This document shows, one piece after another, positions 35,638-44,263 of a stretch of 64,000 nt of DNA (position 1 is the stretch's first letter; every line of letters starts with the position of its first letter). The translations under genes were made by a program, and so were the position numbers. The stretch spans positions 170,308-234,307 of the forward strand of contig JBNLFL010000008.1 in assembly GCA_050305515.1 (NCBI GenBank). The letters are read 5' to 3'. This DNA is from JAFGUB01 sp050305515 (GTDB taxonomy: Bacteria; Campylobacterota; Campylobacteria; Campylobacterales; Sulfurimonadaceae). The notes under the pieces are model-generated. The model was not told the DNA's origin, searched no databases, and saw only the letters and a program-made list of their open reading frames with translations.

Positions 35638-36204
35638 TCAGACTTTTTTCAGGAATTTGCTCAGCAGTACAATGCGCGTGCCGTTGACGCGCCCTTCTAT
35701 CTGCTCGGGATTGTCGGTCAGCGTAATATTTTTGACCACCGTGCCGCGTTTGGCGGTGAATCCCGCACCTTTGACTTCAAGATCCTTGATGATCGTCACG
35801 GAATCGCCGCCTTCAAGCACGGCACCGTTACTGTCGAGTGTCGGCGCTCTATCACTGTCGGCTGCTGCGGAACCCTCGGCATCGGCCCAGGCTTTAACGT
35901 CATCTTCAAGATACAGCATGTCCAGAAGCTCCTGCGGCCACCCTTCCGACGCGATACGCTTCAAAAGACGGTAGGCCATCACCTGAACTGCGGGAACCGT
36001 ACTCCACATGCTGTCATTGAGACAACGCCAGTGGTTGGCATCATTGGTTTCGGGATTCTCGATCTGACCCCGGCAGAGGGAACAGACGACGACAGACTCT
36101 TCCGAGGGTGCAACTTCGTACGCACTTAACGACTCTGCGGAACCGCACAGTTCGCACACGCCGCCGCTTCGTTCCTGTAACATATCTGATAAACTCATAA
36201 TCAT
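35638..36204 (-). CDS. PhnA/YjdM-like zinc ribbon protein
   Basis: A 188-residue protein. The N-terminal zinc ribbon uses CELC and CSLC pairs, and the C-terminal half is the PhnA domain (DSNGAVLEGGDSVTIIKDL... VKNITLTDNPEQIEG). Although named for the phosphonate locus, PhnA proteins have no proven role in C-P bond cleavage. I take the ATG at 36204, 5 nt after GAAGG; an ATG two codons later is also possible. It is convergent with ychJ, their ends directly abutting. Confidence 0.88.
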   Translation of the reverse strand: MIMSLSDMLQERSGGVCELCGSAESLSAYEVAPSEESVVVCSLCRGQIENPETNDANHWRCLNDSMWSTVPAVQVMAYRLLKRIASEGWPQELLDMLYLEDDVKAWADAEGSAAADSDRAPTLDSNGAVLEGGDSVTIIKDLEVKGAGFTAKRGTVVKNITLTDNPEQIEGRVNGTRIVLLSKFLKKV

Positions 36205-36273
36205 TATAACCTTCGTTTTTAATTGTGTATTATAACCTCCCAATCCGTAAAAAGAGTTGATGCCGACCTCTGG

Positions 36274-36279
36274 TACAAT
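36274..36279 (+). promoter_or_regulatory. Extended -10 promoter for the CorA-like gene
   Basis: TGGTACAAT, a TGn-extended -10 element, ends 25 nt before the start ATG at 36305. Confidence 0.5.
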
Positions 36280-36304
36280 ACCCTATTTGCCAAAAAGAAG
36301 TTAC

Positions 36305-37093
36305 ATGAGCACTATTGAATCGCTGGTCGACACCCTGCACCTCGAAGACCTCAGAAATGAGCTCCATCCATCGGTATTTGACCAGAACGAAGCGTACGAC
36401 ATGCTGATCCTCCGTCTTCCGGAAGTTGGCGAAGAACTGGGCATGCACTCGGCAGGCATCATTTTTTCCGATGGACAAAGCTACCTTTTTGAAAGAGAAA
36501 CCGGCACATTTTCCCTTTTTTCCGAATGCTTCGAGGGACCGCACGTCATGTTCGACAAAAAAGCGGACAAACTGCTTCACACCTTTTTGCACTACCAGGA
36601 GCGGGTCACCGATATGGAAGTCCGCCTTTATGAAAACACCTCCTATCCCGATTTCATGACGACATGGCTGGGTCTTAAACGTGATATCCTGCGTATTGAA
36701 CGGGTTGTGATGCGCGCGTCGCAACCCCTGCTCGATTTGATCGATGCCTACGCTCATGTCGAAGGCTTTCCCATCAACCATTACATCGATCTGCACGAGC
36801 ACATCGACCGTATTACCCGTTCGGCGGCACTGCAGCTGAGCCGGCTCGATTATCTTTATAATTTTCACAATGCCCGCACCAATGAGCGGATGAACCGTCT
36901 GATCTACCTGCTGACAATCATCTCCGCCATCTTCCTTCCGCTCAATCTTCTCGTCGGCTTTTTCGGAATGAACACCAGCGACCTCCCCTTCGCGCAGGGA
37001 GACGGCGGCACCTACAAAGCCATTGCCCTGATGCTCTTCTTGCTCATGGGTGCCGTCGGAACCGTCTGGCTGCTTCGCAAACGATTTCGGTAA
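36305..37093 (+). CDS. CorA/ZntB family divalent cation transporter
   Basis: A 262-residue protein with a long cytoplasmic helical domain, the two C-terminal membrane helices of the CorA superfamily (about 200-222 and 238-258) and the signature GMN in FFGMNTSDLPF between them. Homopentameric CorA channels import Mg2+, while ZntB members move Zn2+; the short length does not decide which. The start is the ATG at 36305 after AGAAG; an earlier in-frame ATG lies upstream of the promoter-like element. Confidence 0.9.
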   Translation: MSTIESLVDTLHLEDLRNELHPSVFDQNEAYDMLILRLPEVGEELGMHSAGIIFSDGQSYLFERETGTFSLFSECFEGPHVMFDKKADKLLHTFLHYQERVTDMEVRLYENTSYPDFMTTWLGLKRDILRIERVVMRASQPLLDLIDAYAHVEGFPINHYIDLHEHIDRITRSAALQLSRLDYLYNFHNARTNERMNRLIYLLTIISAIFLPLNLLVGFFGMNTSDLPFAQGDGGTYKAIALMLFLLMGAVGTVWLLRKRFR

Positions 37094-37110
37094 CAGCCTG
37101 TAATATTTGC

Positions 37111-37119
37111 TGATATAAT
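37111..37119 (+). promoter_or_regulatory. Extended -10 promoter next to a start codon
   Basis: TGATATAAT is a perfect extended -10 element that ends 6 nt before the ATG at 37126, so transcription would begin at or within a base or two of the start codon. Confidence 0.6.
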
Positions 37120-37125
37120 AACTTT

Positions 37126-38796
37126 ATGACTACAACAATAATTGAAGCCCTCTCCGGGCTGGGTATGTTTCTTTTCGGTATGTTTTACATGGAACTCTCG
37201 CTTAAAGAGGCTGCAGGTGTCCGTTTTAAAGGGTGGGTGAAAAACTCCACGTCCAACACCGCCAAATCCCTCATGACGGGTATGCTGGCGACAACGGCCC
37301 TGCAAAGCTCGTCGGTCGTCACGCTCATGACGCTCTCGTTTGTGAGTGCGTCGCTAATCACCCTCCAATCGGGTATTGCCGTTATTTTCGGCTCCAATGT
37401 CGGTACGACGGCCACCGCATGGATTGTCGCCACACTCGGATTCAAGGTGAAAATCGAAGCCTTTGCCCTGCCGATGATCGGTATGGGCGGACTCATCCTG
37501 ATGCTTGCAGGCTCCAATCGCAAAGCCGCCAATATTGCCAAAATTGCCGTGGGATTCGGCCTGCTCTTTTTAGGGCTCGACATCATGAAAACCGCCATTG
37601 AAAGCTTTGCCGAGCAGATCGACCTGAGCCATTTTTCCACCTATCCGCCCATCGCGTTCGTCGGTATCGGTTTTGTGCTGACGGCGCTCATTCAGTCGAG
37701 TTCGGCCGCTACCGCCATTGTGCTGAGCGCCCTGTTTGCCCATATTCTCACTTTCGAGAGTGCCGCTGCTATGATTATCGGTACCAACATCGGTACGACG
37801 GTCACGGCACTGCTCGGTGCCATCGGCGGTATTCCTGACAAAAAGAGGGCGGCGGCCGCCCACCTCATTTTCAACATCATTACCGCCATCGTCGCCTTTA
37901 TGCTGCTTGGCTTCCTGACATCGTTTCTCATGAACACCCTCAACATGAAAAATGATCCCACAATGGCGCTTGCACTTTTTCATACCATTTTCAATGTACT
38001 CGGCGTGCTGCTGCTGACGCCGTTTATTCCCCTGCTTTCACGGACGCTCAAACGCTACTTTTCACAAAAAAAGAGCGTGGCGACCCGCTACATTCATCTG
38101 GTCGATCCGCATGTGCCTGACGGTGCCTTCGTAGCACTGCGTAACGAAGTTAACAACCTCTTCGTCAAAACCATGAAGTTTGCCCTGCTGCTTTCACATA
38201 TCAAGCCTAATGATCTTTTTGTCAAAAAATACAGCTACAAAGAGCTCGTCGATGCCAACACAACGCCTATCGAGTTTGACCACAAAAAGGCTTACGACGC
38301 CATCAAGGAGATCGAAGTCGCCATTATGGAATTCGTTGCCATCCTGAACCAGCAAAACCTGACACCCGAACAGGGTACAAGCATGGAAACGCTGGTCTCT
38401 TCCATGCGCGAAAGCGTCTATGCCGCGAAAATCCTCAAAGATATCAAAAACAACATCAACGAGTTTTCAGAAAGCGACAACGAGACCATCAAACACATTT
38501 ACAGAGACATCCGCCGTAATCAGGCCTATGCCATGAGTATATTCGCCAACTATATGGATGGCAGCTGGACAATTGAAAAATGCGAAGAGAAGTTTCATAG
38601 CGCGCTGGAAGAGAATCAGCGCATCATGCGCGAAGCGACCATGGCAATCACCCAACCGACTATCAACGAAAAACATGTCGTTTCATTGCTCAATACCAAT
38701 CGCAGCGTTTACACCGCAACCGAAGCACTGATGGGAGCTTCGAAGATCATTGATGTTCACTTCAGCATTGACAAGGATGATGCCGAGATCTCATAA
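37126..38796 (+). CDS. Na+/phosphate cotransporter family protein with PhoU-like tail
   Basis: A 556-residue inner membrane protein. Two inverted repeats each carry the QSSS motif of Na/Pi cotransporters (LQSSSVVTLMTLSF near residue 60 and LIQSSSAATAIVLSA near 190), with matching GTxxGTT motifs. The last 200 residues are a PhoU-like helical domain, as in YjbB. It probably moves phosphate with Na+. There is no ribosome site before the ATG, and a promoter-like box ends 6 nt upstream, so the mRNA may be leaderless. Its last 40 nt overlap the 3' end of the opposite-strand diguanylate cyclase gene. Confidence 0.9.
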   Translation: MTTTIIEALSGLGMFLFGMFYMELSLKEAAGVRFKGWVKNSTSNTAKSLMTGMLATTALQSSSVVTLMTLSFVSASLITLQSGIAVIFGSNVGTTATAWIVATLGFKVKIEAFALPMIGMGGLILMLAGSNRKAANIAKIAVGFGLLFLGLDIMKTAIESFAEQIDLSHFSTYPPIAFVGIGFVLTALIQSSSAATAIVLSALFAHILTFESAAAMIIGTNIGTTVTALLGAIGGIPDKKRAAAAHLIFNIITAIVAFMLLGFLTSFLMNTLNMKNDPTMALALFHTIFNVLGVLLLTPFIPLLSRTLKRYFSQKKSVATRYIHLVDPHVPDGAFVALRNEVNNLFVKTMKFALLLSHIKPNDLFVKKYSYKELVDANTTPIEFDHKKAYDAIKEIEVAIMEFVAILNQQNLTPEQGTSMETLVSSMRESVYAAKILKDIKNNINEFSESDNETIKHIYRDIRRNQAYAMSIFANYMDGSWTIEKCEEKFHSALEENQRIMREATMAITQPTINEKHVVSLLNTNRSVYTATEALMGASKIIDVHFSIDKDDAEIS

Positions 38797-40301
38797 GACC
38801 GAATCTGATTACGGCCACCGTTCTTGGCCTGATAGAGCAGACGGTCCGCACGTTCGATAAGAGAACGGGGCGTATCGTCAGGTTGGATTTGGGTCACACC
38901 AAAACTACATGTAACGGTCTCATTTTCTATCATACGGCTATTTTCAATCATGTAGCGCAACTCTTCCGCTTTATGCTGGGCATGGGCAACCGAACTGCCC
39001 GGCAGCACGATGGCAAACTCTTCGCCTCCCCACCTTGCAAAAAAGTCATTTTCCCTCAAACGGAGTCGAACATGTTCCGAGAGCTTCTCAAGCAGCATAT
39101 CACCCGTCTTGTGTCCATAGGTGTCGTTTATATGTTTAAAATGGTCAATATCGAAAAAAAGTAATGAACCCTTCATCCCTGCATCCAGAACTTCGGCGAT
39201 ATATTCGTCAAAACGGGTACGGTTATGACAGGACGTCAGGGGATCGATATGGGCTTTTTTGGAAAGCTTCCGATTTTCGCGGTGCAATTTCTGGGTATGC
39301 TGGTTTAATGAGCTGATACGCTGATAGGAACGTTCGATCTGTCTACTGTAGCTTCCGAAAACGACATAAAGCAGTACCAGAAGCCCACCGGAAAGTAACA
39401 GGGTAATCATCGTGCGCAGCATGGCTTTTTGCATCGAATCCGAAACGAACACGGATATCTCCTCCGCCAGAATCAACCGGGCCGCATCGCCCCCGCGAAA
39501 ATCCTGAAGCGTCTGGGAGGTGTCAATCAGGTATTCATGGCCCACTGCTCTCACTTGCTGCAAAGGCTTCTGCCAATCGATGTGCGGTAATATGGTTTCA
39601 AATAGCGGATTGGGGTCAATCACCGCATACTCACCGATAACCGGTCGTTTCTGATTCTTGCTATAGTGAATCGTGAGGGCATCTTTACGAATCAGCAGCT
39701 GGCTCTCTACCGTGATAAAGTCATTGATCCGGTGTGCAAAATATTTTGGACGCACACCGAATTCAAGTACTCCCAGATGTTTGCCCTGCGGCGTTATCAT
39801 CGGTATCGTCACACGGTAGGTCAACCCGTTCTTTCCGACTTCGAAACCCTGCACCGCTTTAAGATTCCTGTTCGCAAACACCATAATGGGGCGCAGTGCG
39901 GTAAGATCATCACCATAAGAATCAGGCCGATGCATGCGGATAATGGTACGGTTATCCGTATCTATCATGTGCATCACGGTAAGTTCCGGATTGGCTTCCT
40001 GCATCAACCGGTAGTCCTCAAGCAAAGCCCGATAGAGTGCGTCATGATCATTGGATTCAATCAATGAAACAACCTGCGGAACACTCATATAGTGACGTAC
40101 AATACTGCCATAACGCAGCAGCAGATCCGCCTTCGACTGTTTCATTACTTTGGTGGTAAACTCATGCAGCTGCTCCAGCTTGCCGTTTAGCTCTGCGTCA
40201 TATTCCCGCTTTTGGAAATACAGTTGCATGATGATCCCCGCAAGAAGAATGACAAAGACAATTCCAAGATGCTTCCACCTGATTATGCGGTTGCTCTGCA
40301 T
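38757..40301 (-). CDS. Diguanylate cyclase with periplasmic sensor
   Basis: A 514-residue enzyme making c-di-GMP. An N-terminal membrane helix, a periplasmic Cache-like sensor (about 35-285, with RVTIPMITPQGKHLGVLEFG), a second membrane helix (about 293-312), a coiled coil and a C-terminal GGDEF domain. The active site is RWGGEEF near residue 425, and a complete metal-binding FFDIDHFKHINDTYGH precedes it. No RxxD inhibitory site was identified with confidence. Its 3' end overlaps the Na/Pi gene. Confidence 0.93.
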   Translation of the reverse strand: MQSNRIIRWKHLGIVFVILLAGIIMQLYFQKREYDAELNGKLEQLHEFTTKVMKQSKADLLLRYGSIVRHYMSVPQVVSLIESNDHDALYRALLEDYRLMQEANPELTVMHMIDTDNRTIIRMHRPDSYGDDLTALRPIMVFANRNLKAVQGFEVGKNGLTYRVTIPMITPQGKHLGVLEFGVRPKYFAHRINDFITVESQLLIRKDALTIHYSKNQKRPVIGEYAVIDPNPLFETILPHIDWQKPLQQVRAVGHEYLIDTSQTLQDFRGGDAARLILAEEISVFVSDSMQKAMLRTMITLLLSGGLLVLLYVVFGSYSRQIERSYQRISSLNQHTQKLHRENRKLSKKAHIDPLTSCHNRTRFDEYIAEVLDAGMKGSLLFFDIDHFKHINDTYGHKTGDMLLEKLSEHVRLRLRENDFFARWGGEEFAIVLPGSSVAHAQHKAEELRYMIENSRMIENETVTCSFGVTQIQPDDTPRSLIERADRLLYQAKNGGRNQIRSYEISASSLSMLK

Positions 40302-40389
40302 GGGGCCACCTGTATCGTATTTGTCCCATACTAGGACAATTCTGCTGAAATAACTCTCAATAAATCCGACTGATTGTCCAGACAGGGCT

Positions 40390-40399
40390 TTACATGTAA
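40390..40399. repeat. TTACATGTAA between diguanylate cyclase and hybrid kinase
   Basis: An exact copy in the gap after the hybrid kinase stop (40424) and before the diguanylate cyclase start (40301), both on the minus strand. Confidence 0.9.
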
Positions 40400-40423
40400 C
40401 GATTAAAAGAGTGTTTCAGGCTT

Positions 40424-43048
40424 TTATGTTTTCGCATGTGATGCAAGGGTATGAACGATCTGCTTATAACCCCGTAACAGCTGCTGCATTGAGGCAATAT
40501 CAAAACTCTCGAGCGCTTCATAAAACCGGTCGGCATACTCTTTTAATACATCCACCTCATACTGCTCGGCCAGTTTTTTTACTTCATCGGTAAAACGCCG
40601 CATGTCTGTCAGATTGTTAGTTGTCATGCTCCGCTTGTGCAGCTCGCCCAATGACCCCTGCAAGTATTCGATAATCGTGTCAAGATTTTGCTGTGTTCGC
40701 GGTGAGAGCGTAGAAGCCGGAGGGTGTATCGCTTCGGGCTTGCGTATTTTATGTTTGAGAAATTTTGCGACTTCTTCAAAGAGTTCCCGATGCAATACCG
40801 GTTTTCGCAAATAGCCGTCAAACTGAGCCGCTTCGACCCGGTCAAGTTCACGCTGCATTACCGAAGCGGTCAGTGCAATGACAGGTACATGCTTTTTTTG
40901 CGCCTTGATTTGTCTGGCGGCTTCATATCCGTCCATTTCCGGCATACGGATATCCATGATGACAAGATCGACCGACTGTTGCAAGGCTATCGCAACCGCA
41001 TCGGCACCGTTGGCGGCTTCAAGCGTTTCTATGGGTGTCTCATCAAAATACTCAATCACCAGATCGCGGTTGTCTTTAATGTCATCCACAACCAGAATCC
41101 GGGCCGGTTCAAAAGAGATTTCTCCGGCTTCAGCGGCCTGAACATCGACAGGGCTCCGGGCTATAACTGAAGCGATGTCAAGGCCATACAGCTTCACGAT
41201 AAAACGTGACCCGGTTCCGGGAGTGCTTTCGACATCGATTGTACCTCCCATCATTTCAACCAGCCGTTTGGTAATCGCAAGCCCCAGTCCCGTACCGCCG
41301 TATTTTCGGCTGTCCTGTCCTTCCTGTTGCTCAAAAAGGTTGAATATTCTCTCTATCTGGTCGGGGGCGATACCCACACCGGTATCTTCGACCGCAATTT
41401 CCAGATCAACCTTGCTGCGGTGGTCATCTACATCCAGCGTACGCAGCCTCATGGCAATATGCCCGGCTTCCGTAAATTTTACGGCGTTGCCCAAAAGGTT
41501 AAAAAGTATTTGACGCAGGCGTGTACTGTCGATGAGCAGGCTTTCAGGAAGGTTGTCATCCACATCGACAACCAGTGCCAGATTTTTATCGCGCAGCGTC
41601 ATGGAGAAAATAGCGCCGATCTCATTGACAAGGTCAACAATACGGGTGGGCTGATTGAGCAGCGTCATCTTTCCGGCTTCAATTCTGGAAAGGTCGAGAA
41701 TGTCATTAATAAGTGCCAACAGCGTCTTTCCGGCGGATTGTATCGTCTTGACGTACGCAAGCATTCTGGGGTCTTTGAGCTGTTCCCTGAGCAGATCGGT
41801 AAAACCGATAATCGCATTCATAGGCGTACGGATCTCATGACTCATATTGGCAAGGAACTCCGTTTTTGCGCGGTTGGCGATTTCCGCGTTTTCCTTGGCT
41901 TCCATAAGTTCGCTGATATCCACGATGGAGCCTATGAGTCCGGCGGGATTTCCTTCCGAATCGGCAAATCCTTTTACCCAGTAGAGCGTCTGGTGCATCT
42001 TCCCGTCTTTAAACGGTATGAGCATCTCTTTATGCAAAATCCCGATATTTCGGATGACCGCTTCGTCTTCCGCCTGATAAAGCAGCCGATCTTCCTCGGG
42101 CAGATACTCCAGATCGAGAACCTTTTTGCCCTCCAGAGCCTCCCGCATGATGCCAAACGTATCTTCGTACGCCTTGTTGACCCCGATAAAACGGCTATCT
42201 TTTCCTTTGTAAAACAGCGGATAGGGAATGGTGTCGATAAGAGCCTGCTCAAAGGCCGTTTTGCTCTCCATATGACGTTGAATGCGGCGTTGAAAGGCAC
42301 GTTTTTGCTCATTGGCTTTATTTTTTCGCACCATTCTGTTATAGCGTTGAAACAGAAGCAGAACCGGCGCCATCATCAACAGAAAAACCAGAACAATCAA
42401 AACAATGGTTGCCATCACCTCGGCAACCATCATGTGGATTGCCTCTACTTTGATATCCGCTCCGATCACGTACCATTTTCCCTGCGCTGAACGTGCGGGA
42501 ATAAATACGGAATAAAAGGTTCCCCATTTGTCCGTATAGCCCGGACTGAACACCGGACGCTTCTGTTCCAGTGCCTGCATGAGTTCAGGCGCGGGTTTGT
42601 TGTAAAGGTCCCAGAAGGTGACGCCGAGTCCCCGTTCCCGATCATGAGGCTGCTCGTTTGAAAGCAGAAAATAATACTTCCCGGCTTCCGGTACAACAAT
42701 GTAAATGTAGGTTGCTTCAAGCGTTACGGACAGAGCATTGGCATCTTCTATCGCCTTTTGGAATACTTCAGGCGTCGGAGGAGTATTGGGTGTGAACCGA
42801 TCTACCCATTCCCGCCCAAATTCAAAGTTCATCTGTTCCGCCGCCAACAGCAGTTTTTTGTCTATACGGGCCATTTGAAGCGATTGCTTCGTATCAAAAA
42901 GAATCCAGCTGACAAAGACCACGAAAAGAATGTAAAAAGCAGCAGCAAGACGAAAACCGGGTGACGCAAACAATGCCTGCATGTTTCGGAATTTGAGTAA
43001 TTTTTTTAGAAAGAATCTTCTGTAGATGCGAAGTGACAGGGAACTCAT
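40424..43048 (-). CDS. Hybrid sensor histidine kinase
   Basis: An 874-residue signalling protein. Membrane helix (about 33-52), periplasmic Cache-like sensor (about 55-215), second helix (about 225-250), PAS domain (about 275-390), HisKA with phospho-His in MSHEIRTPMNAIIGF (about residue 403), HATPase with the GTGLGLAITKRLV box, and a receiver domain with phospho-Asp in LVIMDIRMPEMDG (near 695). The last 100 residues are helical and may be a degenerate HPt module. The start is the ATG at 43048, 6-7 nt after AAAGGG; an upstream ATG at 43123 would add 25 residues. Confidence 0.92.
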   Translation of the reverse strand: MSSLSLRIYRRFFLKKLLKFRNMQALFASPGFRLAAAFYILFVVFVSWILFDTKQSLQMARIDKKLLLAAEQMNFEFGREWVDRFTPNTPPTPEVFQKAIEDANALSVTLEATYIYIVVPEAGKYYFLLSNEQPHDRERGLGVTFWDLYNKPAPELMQALEQKRPVFSPGYTDKWGTFYSVFIPARSAQGKWYVIGADIKVEAIHMMVAEVMATIVLIVLVFLLMMAPVLLLFQRYNRMVRKNKANEQKRAFQRRIQRHMESKTAFEQALIDTIPYPLFYKGKDSRFIGVNKAYEDTFGIMREALEGKKVLDLEYLPEEDRLLYQAEDEAVIRNIGILHKEMLIPFKDGKMHQTLYWVKGFADSEGNPAGLIGSIVDISELMEAKENAEIANRAKTEFLANMSHEIRTPMNAIIGFTDLLREQLKDPRMLAYVKTIQSAGKTLLALINDILDLSRIEAGKMTLLNQPTRIVDLVNEIGAIFSMTLRDKNLALVVDVDDNLPESLLIDSTRLRQILFNLLGNAVKFTEAGHIAMRLRTLDVDDHRSKVDLEIAVEDTGVGIAPDQIERIFNLFEQQEGQDSRKYGGTGLGLAITKRLVEMMGGTIDVESTPGTGSRFIVKLYGLDIASVIARSPVDVQAAEAGEISFEPARILVVDDIKDNRDLVIEYFDETPIETLEAANGADAVAIALQQSVDLVIMDIRMPEMDGYEAARQIKAQKKHVPVIALTASVMQRELDRVEAAQFDGYLRKPVLHRELFEEVAKFLKHKIRKPEAIHPPASTLSPRTQQNLDTIIEYLQGSLGELHKRSMTTNNLTDMRRFTDEVKKLAEQYEVDVLKEYADRFYEALESFDIASMQQLLRGYKQIVHTLASHAKT

Positions 43049-43360
43049 CGATACCCTTTCAATGGTTTTTATATCAATGCCCAAACGTTTACATAGTGTA
43101 ATGGAATATTTTTCCACTGTCAACAGAACAAAACATTTGCGCCTGCCCTATTCCGCCAATGTCCATTACTACGCTCCTCTTATTACATGTAAAGAATTTG
43201 CTGTTTTCTTTACATAGGCTTTGAGCTATGTTAAATATTTTTACTTTTTTTAACATAGGTTGTAGGATATGTCAAATTATATCCCTCTGTGTGTAAGGAG
43301 CTGATCGTTTTTTTAAAGTTCTTGTTTTTTTGAGGGGTAGATTTTCTGGGATGAGTGAGG
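43049..43360. other. Intergenic region before the hybrid kinase with twin repeats
   Basis: A 312-base stretch without a gene. It holds a TTACATGTAA copy (43183-43192) and two related 28-bp elements (43209-43236 and 43250-43277, 21 of 28 bases equal, 41 bp apart). Each element has ACATAG and a TATGT about 8 nt apart as inverted arms. The rest is AT-rich; no convincing -10 box was found. Confidence 0.6.
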
Positions 43361-44263
43361 TTATAATAGTTTTAGCTCCGTTGAGATGTCTTTAATGAGT
43401 TTACTAAGTGGGCGTTTGTGTAAATCATCATCACTCACATAGCCACAGGTGACAAGCCTCATTAAATCTTCACGGTTTTTAAAGAATATTCCTTCGTAGT
43501 TTTGCATCAGTTCATCTAGGTAGCTCTCGTTGTAGATTTCTGCTTTTTGGATGAGTTCTAAAACTATATCCTTATGCCTTTCATACAATTTCTCAAGTCC
43601 GAAATCTTTAATGTTGTTTTGGACTCTTGCATCTTCTGTTTTCAAACTTGTATCAAAGCTTTTTACATCATAATAAAACAAACTATCTTTTACATGTAAA
43701 GAAAAATGAGCCTTATTTTCAAAACCTTCTTCATAAGGGTGGATATGTGTTTTCAATGAAAACGGCTTTTTGCCTTTCATGGTAGTGTTACATGTAGGAC
43801 AGCTTGGGATAAGATTGTAAAATGAAAGCGCCAAGATTGGATATGTTGCTTTATCGTAAAAATGGTCAAACTGCGGGCGGGTTGAACCATTGTTTGACTT
43901 CACTGTGAACGTGTAGTTTCGGTTGCAATATGGGCAGACATCTACGTTTAACTTACTAGCTAAATCATACGCATTATAAGGTTCGGTATTTTTAGATGAA
44001 AATTCTGCATATCCTACATTCCCTCCATATTTTGAACCACCTACAAAAGCTTTTTTCAGTCGGTCATTATCTATATGATTTGTTTTTGCATCATTTATGA
44101 TTTTTTCATGTTCTTTAGGTTTTGCTCGTAAAATCGAGTCAAGATGTTTTTGGATATACGCTTTTTCTCTATGTTGCAATGCTTCAAGATTGATATAGCT
44201 TTTTACACTCTTTACATGTAAATCAACAATTTCCTCTATTCTTTCTACATCAATTTTAATCAT
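43361..44263 (-). CDS. HNH endonuclease, Septu PtuB-like
   Basis: A 300-residue protein. The HNH core is at about residues 110-160: CPYC (110-113), FDHF with Asp133-His134, Asn150 and CPTC (155-158), the zinc-bound HNH form found in PtuB of Septu defence systems. The N-terminal third is helical and charged; the C-terminus is helical. The start overlaps the ATPase stop by 4 nt. In Septu, PtuA (ATPase) and PtuB (HNH) form a complex that cleaves DNA after phage infection; here the identification rests on domain pair and order. Strongly AT-rich compared with surroundings. Two TTACATGTAA copies fall inside it. Confidence 0.85.
   Translation of the reverse strand: MIKIDVERIEEIVDLHVKSVKSYINLEALQHREKAYIQKHLDSILRAKPKEHEKIINDAKTNHIDNDRLKKAFVGGSKYGGNVGYAEFSSKNTEPYNAYDLASKLNVDVCPYCNRNYTFTVKSNNGSTRPQFDHFYDKATYPILALSFYNLIPSCPTCNTTMKGKKPFSLKTHIHPYEEGFENKAHFSLHVKDSLFYYDVKSFDTSLKTEDARVQNNIKDFGLEKLYERHKDIVLELIQKAEIYNESYLDELMQNYEGIFFKNREDLMRLVTCGYVSDDDLHKRPLSKLIKDISTELKLL

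Noticed and set aside
41327..42490. A 387-residue plus-strand frame opposite the hybrid kinase
   Set aside because: The minus strand encodes a complete PAS/HisKA/HATPase protein through the same bases; the plus-strand frame has no motif or ribosome site.
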